In this document: in pieces, positions 23,134 to 32,969 of the stretch
Numbering within the stretch: the first letter of the stretch is position 1
Layout: every line of letters starts with the position of its first letter
DNA from: Bifidobacterium apri
GTDB taxonomy: Bacteria > Actinomycetota > Actinomycetes > Actinomycetales > Bifidobacteriaceae
Direction: 5' to 3'
Assembly: GCF_009299485.1 (NCBI RefSeq)
Contig: NZ_WBSO01000007.1
Span: forward strand, 47,314-111,313
Length of the DNA: 64,000 bases
Notes under the pieces: generated by a model
Told to the model about the DNA's origin: nothing
Database searches by the model: none
Seen by the model: the letters and a program-made list of their open reading frames with translations, nothing else
Position numbers and translations under genes: made by a program

Positions 23134-24576
23134 TCAGTCGCAAGCGCCGACCGTGTGCACGTAGATGGAATCCGTGCTGCCCGGGCGATGCTCACCCTGG
23201 GCGGAGCTCAGCACCACGATACGATCGCCATCAGCGACCTTGCCAGCAGCGCGCAGCACCTTGTCGGTGAACACCATCAAATCGCTGCGGTTCTTGTCGT
23301 GATAATCCTCGTCCAGCAGGAAGGCTTCGGTACCCCAGCTCAGAGCCAGCCAGTGGTAGGTGTGCTCGTTGGTGGTCAGGCCGTAAATCGGAGCGGCCGG
23401 ACGTTCGCGGGACACGCGATGCACGGTGTTGCCGGTCTGGGTGTAGGCGACGATGGCCTTCGCGTTGACCTTCTCAGCGAGGTCAACAGCAGCGGAGGAA
23501 ACCGCACCGCTGTTGGACATGTCGAGGTTCTTCAGCGCCGGGATACGGTCGAAACCGTGCTCGGTGGCGTAACCGGAGATACGGGCCATGGTCTTGACCG
23601 TATCGGTCGGATACTCGCCGACAGCGGTTTCGTTGGAGGTCATGGTCGCATCGGCGCCGTCAAGCACCGCGTTGGCGCAATCGGAAGCCTCAGCGCGGGA
23701 CGGAACCGGGGAATGCACCATGGAGCCGAGCACTTCGGTTGCCACGATGACCGGCTTCGCATACTGGCGAGCCAGCTCGATGCAGCGCTTGGTGACCAGC
23801 GGGACCTCTTCGAACGGCATCTCGACGGCCATATCGCCACGGGCGACCATGATGCCGTCGAAGGTCTTCACGATCTCTTCGAGGTTCTCGACAGCCTGCG
23901 GCTTCTCGATCTTCGCGACGATCGGGATGCGACGGCCTTCCTCGTCCATGATTTCGTGAGCGCGGTCGATATCGGTCGCGAAACGCACGAAGGACATGGC
24001 GATGATATCGGCGCCGGTGCGGATGGCCCAACGCAGATCGGCCTCATCCTTCTCGGTGAGGGCCGGCAGCGACACGGCGACGCCCGGAAGGTTGATGCCC
24101 TTGTGGCTGGACACCGGTCCGGCGACAACAACCTTGGTGTACACGTTGTTGCCTTCGACCTTGGTGACCTCGAGACGGACCTTGCCGTCATCGATCAGAA
24201 TCGGATCGCCAGGATGGCAATCGCCGGGCAGACCCTTGAAGGTGGTGGAGGTGATGTGCTCGTCGCCTTCGATGTCATCGGTGGTGATGATGAACTCCTG
24301 GCCTTCGGTCAGCTGCACCTTGTCTTCGCCTTCGGCGTTCTTCTTGAACCAACCGCAACGAATCTTCGGACCCTGCAGGTCGACGAGCGCCGCGACGTTG
24401 CGACCAGTCGCCTTGGAAGCCGCACGCACGTTGTTGTAGACCTTGAGGTGATCCTCAGGAGTGCCGTGGGAGCGGTTGAGACGCGCGACGTCCATACCGG
24501 CTTCGACGAGCTTGGTGATGCCTTCGAGGGACTCGGTGGCTGGACCGATCGTATCGACGATCTTTGCTTTACGCAT
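23134..24576 (-). CDS. pyk: Pyruvate kinase
   Basis: Converts PEP and ADP to pyruvate and ATP. The 480-residue protein has the barrel motifs TIGPATES, DLQGPKIRCG, the catalytic-lysine segment IVAKIEKPQAVENL, the metal motif IMVARGDMAVEMP, and the SNETAVGEYP stretch, followed by the C-terminal domain (AIVAYTQTGNTVHRVS). LNRSHG replaces the common LNFSHG, and ATEVLGSM the common ATQMLESM. ATG 24576 has GAGGCAGG upstream; an in-frame ATG at 24597 lacks one. A 7+7 bp palindrome at 24688-24705 may be an operator. Confidence 0.96.
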   Translation of the reverse strand: MRKAKIVDTIGPATESLEGITKLVEAGMDVARLNRSHGTPEDHLKVYNNVRAASKATGRNVAALVDLQGPKIRCGWFKKNAEGEDKVQLTEGQEFIITTDDIEGDEHITSTTFKGLPGDCHPGDPILIDDGKVRLEVTKVEGNNVYTKVVVAGPVSSHKGINLPGVAVSLPALTEKDEADLRWAIRTGADIIAMSFVRFATDIDRAHEIMDEEGRRIPIVAKIEKPQAVENLEEIVKTFDGIMVARGDMAVEMPFEEVPLVTKRCIELARQYAKPVIVATEVLGSMVHSPVPSRAEASDCANAVLDGADATMTSNETAVGEYPTDTVKTMARISGYATEHGFDRIPALKNLDMSNSGAVSSAAVDLAEKVNAKAIVAYTQTGNTVHRVSRERPAAPIYGLTTNEHTYHWLALSWGTEAFLLDEDYHDKNRSDLMVFTDKVLRAAGKVADGDRIVVLSSAQGEHRPGSTDSIYVHTVGACD

Positions 24577-24687
24577 GAATACCTGCCTCTGTTTCAACTT
24601 GCTTTTCTATTGAACAGGTGAGAATCCTGTTTCCGATGGATAGTCTACTCGGTTCCCTCACCATCCGCCAACCATTCAGGCAACAGT

Positions 24688-24705
24688 GTTGTGAACGCTC
24701 ACAAC
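24688..24705. promoter_or_regulatory. Candidate operator palindrome upstream of pyk
   Basis: GTTGTGA, ACGC, TCACAAC: a perfect 7-bp inverted repeat with 4-bp spacer, about 112 bp upstream of pyk and 98 bp downstream of the terC stop. It resembles GntR- or CRP-like sites in form; the regulator is unknown. Confidence 0.4.
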
Positions 24706-24802
24706 GGCTTCATTTCGCGTTCATCACCGGTATGCCCGTATGTCACCGCGATGCAATCTGAACCGTCGGCAGACGTTGGCAGACGCTGACAAACGGCAAC
24801 CG

Positions 24803-25816
24803 TCAATCCGACGTGACATCGGAGACCTGGTGTGCCTGTTCCCGGCGCTCTTCCTGCTTCATCTTGAGCACACTGGCCAACGCCGAACCGCCCAAGGCGA
24901 GCACGATCACCAGAAGCGACAGCCATGTCGGCACTTCAGGAACCCACGATACCGGATGGCCGGCATTGATAAACGGCAGCGAATTGCCGGACAGCGCTTC
25001 CATGATGAGCTTGATGCCGATGAACCCGAGGACGACGGACAAGCCAACAGGAAGGTAGACGAGCTTGTCGAGAAGCTTGCCGAGCAGGAAATACAACTGC
25101 TGCAAGCCCAACAGGGCGAACACATTCGATGTGAACACGATGAACGGGTCTTTGGTCAGGCCGAAAATCGCAGGAATCGAATCAAAGGCGAACATGACAT
25201 CGGTTGTGCCGATGGTCAGGAACACGATGAGCATCGGCGTCCAGAACCGTTGACCGTTGACCACGGTATGCAATTTCTCGCCGTCGTATTCGTCCGTGAT
25301 CTTCATGACCTTGCGCAAGGCACGGATGATGCCGTTTTCGTGGTATTCCTCATCTTCGTCGTGCCCGGTGACCAATTTCAAGGCGGTGACGATGAGGAAG
25401 GCGCCGAACAGGAAGAACACCCAGGTGAACCGCTGGATGATCGCCGCTCCGACGAGAATGAAGATGCCACGCAGCACCAACGCGACCGTGATGCCCACGC
25501 TCAGGACGTATTTCTGCAATTCCTTGGGAACCGCGAAATTCGACATGATGATGACGAACACGAACAGATTGTCGATGCTGAGCGAGTATTCGGTCATCCA
25601 CCCGGAGTAGAACTCGACCGCAGGTTTCGCCCCGGCGACCGCCCAGATGATGCCGCCGAAGATCAGTGCCGCGACGACGAAGAAGGCGATATGCTGCACG
25701 CACTCCTTGGTTGACGGCACATGGGGTTTGCGCCCGATGATGAACAAGTCGACGACGACGAATACAGCGAGAACCGCGAAGGTCGCGATCATGAATGCTA
25801 CCGGTGTTTCTGCCAT
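24803..25816 (-). CDS. TerC/Alx family membrane protein
   Basis: Members of this family are linked to tellurite resistance and to metal (manganese) export. The 337-residue protein has about nine membrane segments with the acidic family motifs EYSLSIDNLFVFVIIMSNF and TTDVMFAFDSIPAIFGLT, and a charged cytoplasmic loop (HDEDEEYHENG) at about residues 165-200. Length fits Alx-type proteins (about 320-340). Start: MAETPVAF at 25816 with a weak GGTGAG site; MLVSMAET at 25828 is an alternative. It is divergently unrelated to its neighbours pyk and uvrB, all on the - strand. Manganese export is family-level inference. Confidence 0.9.
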   Translation of the reverse strand: MAETPVAFMIATFAVLAVFVVVDLFIIGRKPHVPSTKECVQHIAFFVVAALIFGGIIWAVAGAKPAVEFYSGWMTEYSLSIDNLFVFVIIMSNFAVPKELQKYVLSVGITVALVLRGIFILVGAAIIQRFTWVFFLFGAFLIVTALKLVTGHDEDEEYHENGIIRALRKVMKITDEYDGEKLHTVVNGQRFWTPMLIVFLTIGTTDVMFAFDSIPAIFGLTKDPFIVFTSNVFALLGLQQLYFLLGKLLDKLVYLPVGLSVVLGFIGIKLIMEALSGNSLPFINAGHPVSWVPEVPTWLSLLVIVLALGGSALASVLKMKQEERREQAHQVSDVTSD

Positions 25817-26014
25817 GCTCACCAGCATAGAAAGAGCGGCTGACGCACTGGCACACAACGACGCCCACACCGGACATTGCGACGCGCCATCGGCCAGCCC
25901 ACTCTCTTTTCTCTCTCCTCCCCCGCATGCGCTGCGTGTCCGCCGCTGGTATGTACTGGTATAGGCAGCTTGCACGACCTGACTTGGCAGCCGGTATGCT
26001 TGAACGGTGGTCCG

Positions 26015-28126
26015 CTACTGCTGCGCCTGAGTCATATGCCGCAACTCCTTCTTCAAATCACGAATCTCATCGCGAAGACGTGCTGCGAGCTCGAACTGGA
26101 GCTGTTCGGCGGCAGTATGCATCTGCTCGCTCATCTGACGGATAAGATCAGCCAGATCCTGCGCCGGCAGCCCCGCTTTGAGGATCTCTTCATGACGTTT
26201 ATCGATTTCCTCCTGGTCGGCATGAGGTACGCCGAGGTGTGAATTGCCGGCCTTGCCTGCGTTCCGATACCCGCCCTCGAGCAGGCTTTGCGTGTCGACA
26301 TCCTCCTTGGCGATCATATCGTTGACATCGCTGATCTTCTTGATCAGCGGCTTGGGGTCGATATGATGCTCCTTGTTGTAGGCAATCTGCTTGGCGCGGC
26401 GTCGTTCGGTCTCAGTGATCGCCTTGTTCATGGCGTCGGTGACTTCGTCGGCGTACATGATGACCGTGCCGGATACATTACGCGCGGCGCGTCCGATGGT
26501 CTGGATGAGCGAACGATAGGAGCGCAGGAACCCTTCCTTATCGGCATCCAGTATCGCCACCAGCGAAACCTCAGGCAAATCGAGACCTTCTCGCAGCAGA
26601 TTGATACCGACGATCACATCGATTTTGCCTTCGCGCAGCTCGCGGAGCAGTTCGACGCGCCTGAGCGTGTCGACGTCTGAATGCAGATACTCGACTTTGA
26701 TGCCCTTGTCCAGCAGATAGTCGGTCAGATCCTCGGCCATCTTCTTGGTGAGCGTGGTGACCAGCGCGCGTTCGTTCTTCGCGACGCGATCTTTGATCTC
26801 CGCGAGCAGGTCGTCGATCTGCCCCTCGACCGGCCGGACCTCGATGTTCGGGTCGAGCAGGCCTGTCGGACGGATGATTTGTTCGACCACGCCGTCGGAC
26901 AGCCCAAGTTCATAATCACCCGGGGTCGCCGACAGATACACGGTCTGCCCGACGCGCTGGAGGAACTCGTCCCATTTGAGCGGACGATTGTCCATAGCTG
27001 AAGGCAGACGGAACCCATGCTCGACCAGCGTGCGTTTACGGCTCGCGTCGCCTTCGTACATGGCACCGATCTGGGGAACCGTGACATGGGATTCGTCAAT
27101 GACCAGCAGGAAATCGTCGGGGAAGAAATCGAGCAAGGTGTGCGGCGGCGTACCCGGATCTCGGCCGTCGAAATGCCTCGAATAGTTCTCGACTCCGGCG
27201 CAGGTGCCCACTTGGGTAAGCATCTCCAGATCGTAGGTCGTGCGCATGATCAGGCGTTGCGCTTCGAGTTCTTTGCCCTGTTTGCGTAGTTCGGCGACAC
27301 GTTGGTCAAGTTCCTCTTTGATGGTGCGCAACGCACGCTCCATGCGTTCAGGCCCCGCGACATAATGCGAAGCCGGGAAGATATGCACCTGGCTGACATG
27401 GTCGATCACGTCCCCGGTAATGGGGTGAAGCGTCGAAATGCGGTCGATCTCATCGCCGAAGAACTCGATGCGGATAGCCAGCTCCTCATAGACCGGAATG
27501 ATTTCCACCGTATCGCCACGCACACGGAACGTACCGCGGGTGAACGCGATATCGTTCCGCTTGTACTGCATATCGACGAATTTACGCAGCAACGTATCGC
27601 GATCGATCTGCTGCCCCTCTTTGAGAAACAGCATCCTGCCGGCGTATTCTTCAGGCGTGCCCAAACCGTAAATGCAAGACACGGTGGCGACCACCACACA
27701 ATCACGGCGAGTGAGCAGATTCGCAGTCGCTGCATGGCGCAGACGCTCTACGTCGTCGTTGATATTCGAATCTTTTTCTATATAGGTGTCCGTTTGCGGG
27801 ATATAGGCTTCAGGCTGGTAATAGTCGTAGTAGGACACGAAATAACTTACGGCGTTGTCCGGCATGAGTTCGCGGAATTCGGCGCACAGCTGCGCAGCCA
27901 GCGTCTTGTTCGGCTCAAGGATCAGCGTCGGGCGTTGCAACCGTTCGATCAGCCACGCGACCGTCGCGGTTTTGCCGGTGCCGGTCGCACCCATGAGCAC
28001 GACGTCGTTCTCACCGTTGGTGATCCGCTCGGCGAGTTCATTGATGGCTTGAGGCTGATCCCCGGAAGGCTTGTAGGGGGCCTTGACGACAAATGGTTTG
28101 TTCGTGCGTTCAATGGAAATACTCAT
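26015..28126 (-). CDS. uvrB: Excinuclease ABC subunit B
   Basis: Damage-verification helicase of nucleotide excision repair, working with UvrA and UvrC. The 703-residue protein has Walker A GATGTGKT, the damage-probing beta-hairpin region [12 protein letters not shown], helicase motif [24 protein letters not shown], and a C-terminal UVR motif ([15 protein letters not shown]). ATG 28126 follows GGGGAGGG. A near-perfect LexA-type box lies 67-82 bp upstream (28193-28208), so SOS induction is likely. Same order rpsA-coaE-uvrB as in mycobacteria. Confidence 0.97.
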   Translation of the reverse strand: MSISIERTNKPFVVKAPYKPSGDQPQAINELAERITNGENDVVLMGATGTGKTATVAWLIERLQRPTLILEPNKTLAAQLCAEFRELMPDNAVSYFVSYYDYYQPEAYIPQTDTYIEKDSNINDDVERLRHAATANLLTRRDCVVVATVSCIYGLGTPEEYAGRMLFLKEGQQIDRDTLLRKFVDMQYKRNDIAFTRGTFRVRGDTVEIIPVYEELAIRIEFFGDEIDRISTLHPITGDVIDHVSQVHIFPASHYVAGPERMERALRTIKEELDQRVAELRKQGKELEAQRLIMRTTYDLEMLTQVGTCAGVENYSRHFDGRDPGTPPHTLLDFFPDDFLLVIDESHVTVPQIGAMYEGDASRKRTLVEHGFRLPSAMDNRPLKWDEFLQRVGQTVYLSATPGDYELGLSDGVVEQIIRPTGLLDPNIEVRPVEGQIDDLLAEIKDRVAKNERALVTTLTKKMAEDLTDYLLDKGIKVEYLHSDVDTLRRVELLRELREGKIDVIVGINLLREGLDLPEVSLVAILDADKEGFLRSYRSLIQTIGRAARNVSGTVIMYADEVTDAMNKAITETERRRAKQIAYNKEHHIDPKPLIKKISDVNDMIAKEDVDTQSLLEGGYRNAGKAGNSHLGVPHADQEEIDKRHEEILKAGLPAQDLADLIRQMSEQMHTAAEQLQFELAARLRDEIRDLKKELRHMTQAQQ

Positions 28127-28192
28127 GGTTGCCCTCCCCGTACGTTCCGCATGACCCGTGCATATATCGATGGGACCAGCTTACCAAGCGAT

Positions 28193-28208
28193 TCGTACAA
28201 ATGTTCGA
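28193..28208 (-). promoter_or_regulatory. LexA (SOS) box upstream of uvrB
   Basis: On the - strand TCGAACATTTGTACGA, one base from the symmetrical actinobacterial form CGAACNNNNGTTCG, and closely matching the umuD box at 40514-40529. Confidence 0.65.
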
Positions 28209-28255
28209 TACCATGATCTGCCCGTATACCGCCTGCATATGCTTGCCGACGCTCG

Positions 28256-28882
28256 TCATGCTTTCGCTTCGCCGAGCCATGCAGCGTACAGCGTATCGAC
28301 ACGCGCCAACATGGCCGGAAGATCGACCGTGGCATCCACGACGACATCAGCAATCGCCATCCGCGCCGATTGCGGGCTTTGACTGGCTATGCGGGCTTGC
28401 GCCTGCGCCTGACTCATCCCACGCGTGCGGACCATGCGTCCGATGCGCACGTCTTGGGGCGCTTCGACAGTCACGATATGGTCGAAACGGAATGGCAGGT
28501 CCTGGATGACCTCCGCCAGCAGCGGAATGTCATGGACGATCACGGCGTTGCCGTCCTTGCGTGAAGCCTCGGCATCCAGCTGTTGCGCCAGCTGGTAGAT
28601 CAGCGGATGCTCGATGGCGTCGAGACGTTGCCTGGCACGCGGATCCGCATGTGCGCCGAACACTTGGTCCGCCAGCCATGCGCGGTCGAGTGTGCCGTCG
28701 TCCCTGACGGCTCGATCGCCGAAAACCTCCACGATACGGGGCAGTGCCGCTCCCCCGGGTTCGACGATCTTCCTGGCAAGAATATCGTAATCGACGACAG
28801 CCGCCCCCAGCTCGCCGAGCCTGCGTGAGACGGTGCTCTTACCGGCCGCGATGCCGCCAGTCAGTCCGATTCGTATCACCAT
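28256..28882 (-). CDS. coaE: Dephospho-CoA kinase
   Basis: Phosphorylates dephospho-CoA in the last step of coenzyme A synthesis. The 208-residue protein begins MVIRIGLTGGIAAGKST (P-loop) and has DYDILARKIVEPG, the LID-like RIGRMVRTRGMSQAQAQARI and the ADVVVDATVDL segment. MVIRIGL at 28882 fits the family start; ATGs at 28891 and 28921 are possible, none with a clear ribosome site. It lies downstream of rpsA on the same strand. Confidence 0.93.
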   Translation of the reverse strand: MVIRIGLTGGIAAGKSTVSRRLGELGAAVVDYDILARKIVEPGGAALPRIVEVFGDRAVRDDGTLDRAWLADQVFGAHADPRARQRLDAIEHPLIYQLAQQLDAEASRKDGNAVIVHDIPLLAEVIQDLPFRFDHIVTVEAPQDVRIGRMVRTRGMSQAQAQARIASQSPQSARMAIADVVVDATVDLPAMLARVDTLYAAWLGEAKA

Positions 28883-28926
28883 GCTGTCCATCGTAGCCGC
28901 ACGGCAAGCCGACACGGGCATACAGT

Positions 28927-28959
28927 AATGGCCCCGGTCACCGAAGTGCCGAGGCCATT
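28927..28959 (-). terminator. Hairpin between rpsA and coaE
   Basis: AATGGCC (28927-28933) pairs with GGCCATT (28953-28959), with inner CGG/CCG and CAC/GTG pairs around a CGAA loop. No U-run, so partial attenuation is likely. Confidence 0.45.
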
Positions 28960-29007
28960 GCTTGGTCTGTTCAGTCAGTGTTGTCAGTCAGTGATGACTG
29001 GCATCGC

Positions 29008-30486
29008 TCACTTCTCGCCCTTGAGCAGCTGTTCGCGCAGCGCGGCCAGCTGGTCGGAACCGGCGAGAGTGCCTTCAGACGCATTGTTCGAGGAGTAGTT
29101 GGAGGTCTCCTGGACCTTCTCCTCACGAGGAGCCTGACCGTCCTCGGCTGCGGAAGCCGCGGCGTTTTCGAGCTCCTTGGCGACGAACGCCTTGTGCTCT
29201 TCCCACAGGTCGTGAGCAGCGGCGTACTGGGATTCCCATTCCTCGCGCTGCTTCTCGTATCCGGCGATCCACTCGTTGGTGTTCGGGTCGAAGCCTTCCG
29301 GATACTTGTAGTTGCCGTCCTCGTCGTACTCTGCAGGCATGCCGTAGAGTGCCGGATCGAAGTCCTCGGAGCTCGGGTCGACAGCGTCATTCGCCTGCTT
29401 GAGCGACAGGGAGATACGGCGACGATCGAGATCGACGTCGATGACCTTGACGAACACGGTCTCGCCCTGCTTGACCACGGTCTCCGGGTTCTCGACGTGG
29501 CGGTTGGCCAGCTCGGAGATATGCACCAGGCCTTCGATGCCGTCTTCGACGGACACGAACACGCCGAACTGCACGATCTTGGTGACCTTGCCCTTGACGA
29601 TCTGGCCGGGAACATGGGTGCGAGCGAAGCGCTGCCACGGATCTTCCTGGGTGGCCTTGAGGGACAGCGAGATACGCTCGCGGTCCATATCGACGTCGAG
29701 CACCTCGACGGTGACCTTCTGGCCGACCTTGACGACCTCAGACGGGTGATCGATGTGCTTCCAAGACAGCTCGGAAACGTGAATCAGGCCGTCAACACCG
29801 CCCAGATCGACGAATGCGCCGAAGTTGACGATGGAGGACACCACGCCTTCACGGATCTGGCCCTTCTTGAGCTGGGACAGGAAGGTCTCACGGACTTCGG
29901 ACTGGGTCTCCTCGAGATACTGGCGACGGGACAGCACCACGTTGTTGCGGTTCTTGTCGAGTTCCAGAATCTTGGCCTTGATCTTCTGGCCGATGTACGG
30001 AGACAGGTCGCGCACACGACGCAGCTCGACGAGCGAGGCAGGCAGGAAGCCACGCAGGCCGATGTCGACGATGAGGCCGCCCTTGACAGCTTCGATGACG
30101 GTGCCTTCGACAACGCCATCGGCTTCCTTGATCTTCTCGATGTCGCCCCAGGCGCGCTCATACTGTGCACGCTTCTTGGACAGGATAAGACGGCCTTCCT
30201 TGTCTTCCTTGGTCACGACAAGGGCCTCGATGGTGTCGCCGACTTCGACGACATCGTCGGGATCGACGTCCTTCTTGATGGAAAGTTCGCGGGAGGGGAT
30301 GACACCCTCGGTCTTGTAGCCGATGTCGAGCAGGACCTCGTCACGGTCGACCTTGACGACCGTGCCCTCGACCAGATCACCATCATCGAAGTTCTTGATG
30401 GTGGAATCGACTGCCTTGATGAAGTCTTCTTCGGTGCCGATGTCGTTGATCGCGACCTTGGTGACTTCCGTATTGTTTTCTGCCAT
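29008..30486 (-). CDS. rpsA: 30S ribosomal protein S1
   Basis: RNA-binding ribosomal protein that helps mRNA recruitment. The 492-residue protein holds four S1 OB-fold repeats (starting near residues 36, 123, 207 and 292; EGTVVKVDRDEVLLDIGYK, EGVVSSIVNFGAFVDLGG, KGKVTKIVQFGVFVSVEDG) and an acidic C-terminal tail of about 120 residues. This is the actinobacterial four-repeat form rather than the six-repeat proteobacterial one. The leader before ATG 30486 is AT-rich with no Shine-Dalgarno sequence, as is common for rpsA, which S1 itself can regulate. Confidence 0.96.
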   Translation of the reverse strand: MAENNTEVTKVAINDIGTEEDFIKAVDSTIKNFDDGDLVEGTVVKVDRDEVLLDIGYKTEGVIPSRELSIKKDVDPDDVVEVGDTIEALVVTKEDKEGRLILSKKRAQYERAWGDIEKIKEADGVVEGTVIEAVKGGLIVDIGLRGFLPASLVELRRVRDLSPYIGQKIKAKILELDKNRNNVVLSRRQYLEETQSEVRETFLSQLKKGQIREGVVSSIVNFGAFVDLGGVDGLIHVSELSWKHIDHPSEVVKVGQKVTVEVLDVDMDRERISLSLKATQEDPWQRFARTHVPGQIVKGKVTKIVQFGVFVSVEDGIEGLVHISELANRHVENPETVVKQGETVFVKVIDVDLDRRRISLSLKQANDAVDPSSEDFDPALYGMPAEYDEDGNYKYPEGFDPNTNEWIAGYEKQREEWESQYAAAHDLWEEHKAFVAKELENAAASAAEDGQAPREEKVQETSNYSSNNASEGTLAGSDQLAALREQLLKGEK

Positions 30487-30658
30487 TAAAATAGTGGTTT
30501 CTGTTAATGAATAGATGGATAAAATCGTTCTTCAATTATGCGGTAAGCCTTTTGAGACATACCTTGACTGAGTTTAGCGTGTGCTATGCACAAATGCCGT
30601 CGGTGAAATGCGGCGTGTCGCGCCCCGCCATCTCGCCCGCAAAGCGCGACGGCATACG

Positions 30659-31540
30659 TCAACGGGCAGCGTTTCGCTCGGCGATCTCCACGACGTTCGC
30701 CAGCAGCATGGCACGTGTCATCGGCCCCACCCCGCCAGGATTGGGTGTATAGGCTCCAGCCTTGTCATAGCACGCTTTGTCCACGTCGCCTTTGATGCGA
30801 TACCTGCCCGCCTGCTCGTCCCAGACACGGGAGACGCCGACATCGACCAGTACCGCCCCTGGCTTGACATCGTCTGGCTTGACAAAGCCCGCCGAACCCA
30901 TCGCCGCGATGATCACGTCGGCACGTCGCATATGCTCGTGCACATCCTTGGTACCGGTATGGCACAAGGTGACGGTCGCATTGACGCTCCGCCTGCTCAG
31001 CAACAGCCCGATCGTGCGGCCGATGGTGATGCCTCGCCCCAGTACGCACACTTCCTTGCCGTCAAGATCGATGCCGTAATGGTCCAGCAACGTCAACACA
31101 CCGCGAGGCGTGCATGGCAGCGGCGTGGCGATATCGCCGGACGTATGCAGCACCAGCTCCCCCAGATTGTAAGGGTGCATGCCATCGACATCTTTGCCGG
31201 GATCAATCCTTGCAATCATCGATAATTCATCGACATCGGCCGGCAACGGCAGCTGGACGATGAAGCCCGTGCACGCCGGGTCGGCATTGAGTTCGTCAAT
31301 TGCCTGCGCTATCTGCGATTGCGTCGCCCCTGCCGGCAAATCACGCCGAATCGAGGTGATGCCGACCTCGGCGCAGTCCGCATGCTTTCCGGCAACGTAT
31401 TTGACGGAGCCCGGGTCATTGCCTACCAGAAGCGTTCCAAGACCGGGCTGGATCCCTTGCTCCTTGAGCGCCGCGACCCTTGCGCCCAGATCCGCTTTGA
31501 TCTGGGCAGCCACGCTTTTGCCGTCCAATACGATGGGCAT
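30659..31540 (-). CDS. folD: Bifunctional methylenetetrahydrofolate dehydrogenase/cyclohydrolase
   Basis: Interconverts 5,10-methylene- and 10-formyl-tetrahydrofolate. The 293-residue protein has [16 protein letters not shown] (catalytic Lys region), [45 protein letters not shown] and [15 protein letters not shown]. The common VGRSxxVGxP motif reads GRGITIGRT here. ATG 31540 has AGGAGG upstream. It is divergent from the metal importer and upstream of rpsA in the opposite sense of transcription order. Confidence 0.95.
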   Translation of the reverse strand: MPIVLDGKSVAAQIKADLGARVAALKEQGIQPGLGTLLVGNDPGSVKYVAGKHADCAEVGITSIRRDLPAGATQSQIAQAIDELNADPACTGFIVQLPLPADVDELSMIARIDPGKDVDGMHPYNLGELVLHTSGDIATPLPCTPRGVLTLLDHYGIDLDGKEVCVLGRGITIGRTIGLLLSRRSVNATVTLCHTGTKDVHEHMRRADVIIAAMGSAGFVKPDDVKPGAVLVDVGVSRVWDEQAGRYRIKGDVDKACYDKAGAYTPNPGGVGPMTRAMLLANVVEIAERNAAR

Positions 31541-31735
31541 GCTGTGCCTCCTGACGCCGCCCCGACTGGATGGACATGCCGGTGCCGCCCCGGAGCGGAC
31601 AAGGGCGGCACAACGTATATTTTCTGTATCGTAAGCTATCGTGGGGAAAGAACATGCACGCATTCCGGCATGCGGAGCACTCAGCAGACCGAGGGCTCCG
31701 CGAACAGGGCAGACAGACAGAGAAAAGGTGGCAGC

Positions 31736-32803
31736 ATGAGTACACGGGGGTTTGGCAGGCGATGGACAACATGGTTCGCGGCACTGGCGGCGATCATGGT
31801 GCTCCTTCCACTCGTCGGGTGCAGCCCTGTACCACGCCCGTCGTCTTCCGCTACCCCTTCGGCGACATCATCGAAGGGGCCGATCGCCGTTGTGGCATCC
31901 GTCAACCAGTGGGGCACCCTGGCACAGGAAATCGGCGGGGACGACGTGAACGTCACGACCATCCTGAATTCCACCAATGTTGATGCGCATGATTTCGAGC
32001 CGAAAACCTCGGACATCGCCGAGATCCAGAAAGCCCAAATCGTGGTGACCAATGGCGCCGGCTATGATTCATGGGCTACGAAGAGCATCGCCAAAGGCAC
32101 GGTCAGCGTTTCCGCCGCTTCCACCGTCGGCGCCATCGCAGGCGACAATCCACATCTGTGGTTTTCCAAGGACGCGCGCAAAGCGATGGCGGCCGAATTG
32201 ACCGACGCGTTCTGCAAAATCCTGCCGTCCAAGAAGAAATCCTTTGAACAGCGGCTCAAGACCTGGCAGAAAGAGGAATCCGAACTCGAAGCCGCCATGT
32301 CGGCGTTCGCCAAGAAGCATAAGAACACCACCTATGCCGCGACGGAGGCTGTGGCGTATTATCTGATGTCCGATATGCAATTCAAGGACGTCACCCCGCA
32401 AGGTTATCTGCAATCGGTTACGTCAGGTGGAGAGGCGGCCCCCGCTGATTTGCAGGATTTTCAAGATCTTCTGCAATCAGGCAAAGCTGCACTGCTGGTA
32501 GACAATCCCCAGGAATCCAGCGACTCAGCCGCTTTGCTGAAAAAGACCGCGACCGAGAACAAGGTGCCGGTCATCGAAATCACCGAGCAAATGCCAGCCG
32601 ATCAACACACCCTGACTGGTTGGATCTCTTCGCTCGTCGACACGCTGTCGGAAGAAGTCACCGCTTCGCAATCCGATTCCAAGGGCGGCACGTCCAAGGA
32701 TGGCGCATCGACCGACGCGAGCTCGCCGAGCGCTTCTTCAACCCCTTCTTCCACAGCCGAATCCGGCTCCCCTGACAGCACAAGCCCCTCATCGGCGCAG
32801 TAG
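31736..32803 (+). CDS. Zinc/manganese ABC transporter substrate-binding lipoprotein
   Basis: Cluster-9 metal-binding protein feeding the ATPase and permease that follow. The 355-residue precursor has a signal peptide with lipobox LVGC (Cys29). Metal ligands in order: His in NVDAHDFEP, His in DNPHLWFS, and Glu in the [12 protein letters not shown] segment where ZnuA has His, giving an H-H-E pattern closer to Mn-binding PsaA/MntC. The last 65 residues are an unusual Ser/Thr/Pro-rich tail, perhaps a wall spacer. ATG 31736 has AAGGTGG upstream. Zn versus Mn cannot be settled from sequence. Confidence 0.88.
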   Translation: MSTRGFGRRWTTWFAALAAIMVLLPLVGCSPVPRPSSSATPSATSSKGPIAVVASVNQWGTLAQEIGGDDVNVTTILNSTNVDAHDFEPKTSDIAEIQKAQIVVTNGAGYDSWATKSIAKGTVSVSAASTVGAIAGDNPHLWFSKDARKAMAAELTDAFCKILPSKKKSFEQRLKTWQKEESELEAAMSAFAKKHKNTTYAATEAVAYYLMSDMQFKDVTPQGYLQSVTSGGEAAPADLQDFQDLLQSGKAALLVDNPQESSDSAALLKKTATENKVPVIEITEQMPADQHTLTGWISSLVDTLSEEVTASQSDSKGGTSKDGASTDASSPSASSTPSSTAESGSPDSTSPSSAQ

Positions 32804-32850
32804 CGGCGGCGAAGGCAGTCGAGACAACAGGCAGTTGTTTCACCGCTAAA

Positions 32851-32865
32851 TGAGAATGATTGTCA
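32851..32865. promoter_or_regulatory. Fur/Zur-like operator
   Basis: TGAGAATGATTGTCA is a symmetric TGAnAATnATTnTCA palindrome, the form bound by Fur-family repressors such as Zur. It lies between the binding-protein gene and the ATPase gene, 105 bp before the latter, suggesting a second metal-regulated promoter. Confidence 0.7.
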
Positions 32866-32969
32866 GCATCATTTGTCATACTGAAACCAGCATCGCATCC
32901 GCCTCGCCCCATAAGGGACATGAGGTCGGGTGCACCTGAATTCCACAGATAACCCACGGGGAGGTACGC

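Noticed and set aside
23107..24621. 504-codon open frame on the + strand across pyk
   Set aside because: Shadow of pyk; the - strand has all pyruvate kinase motifs.
28978..30489. 503-codon open frame on the + strand across rpsA
   Set aside because: Shadow of rpsA, Asp/Leu/Val-rich with no family signal.
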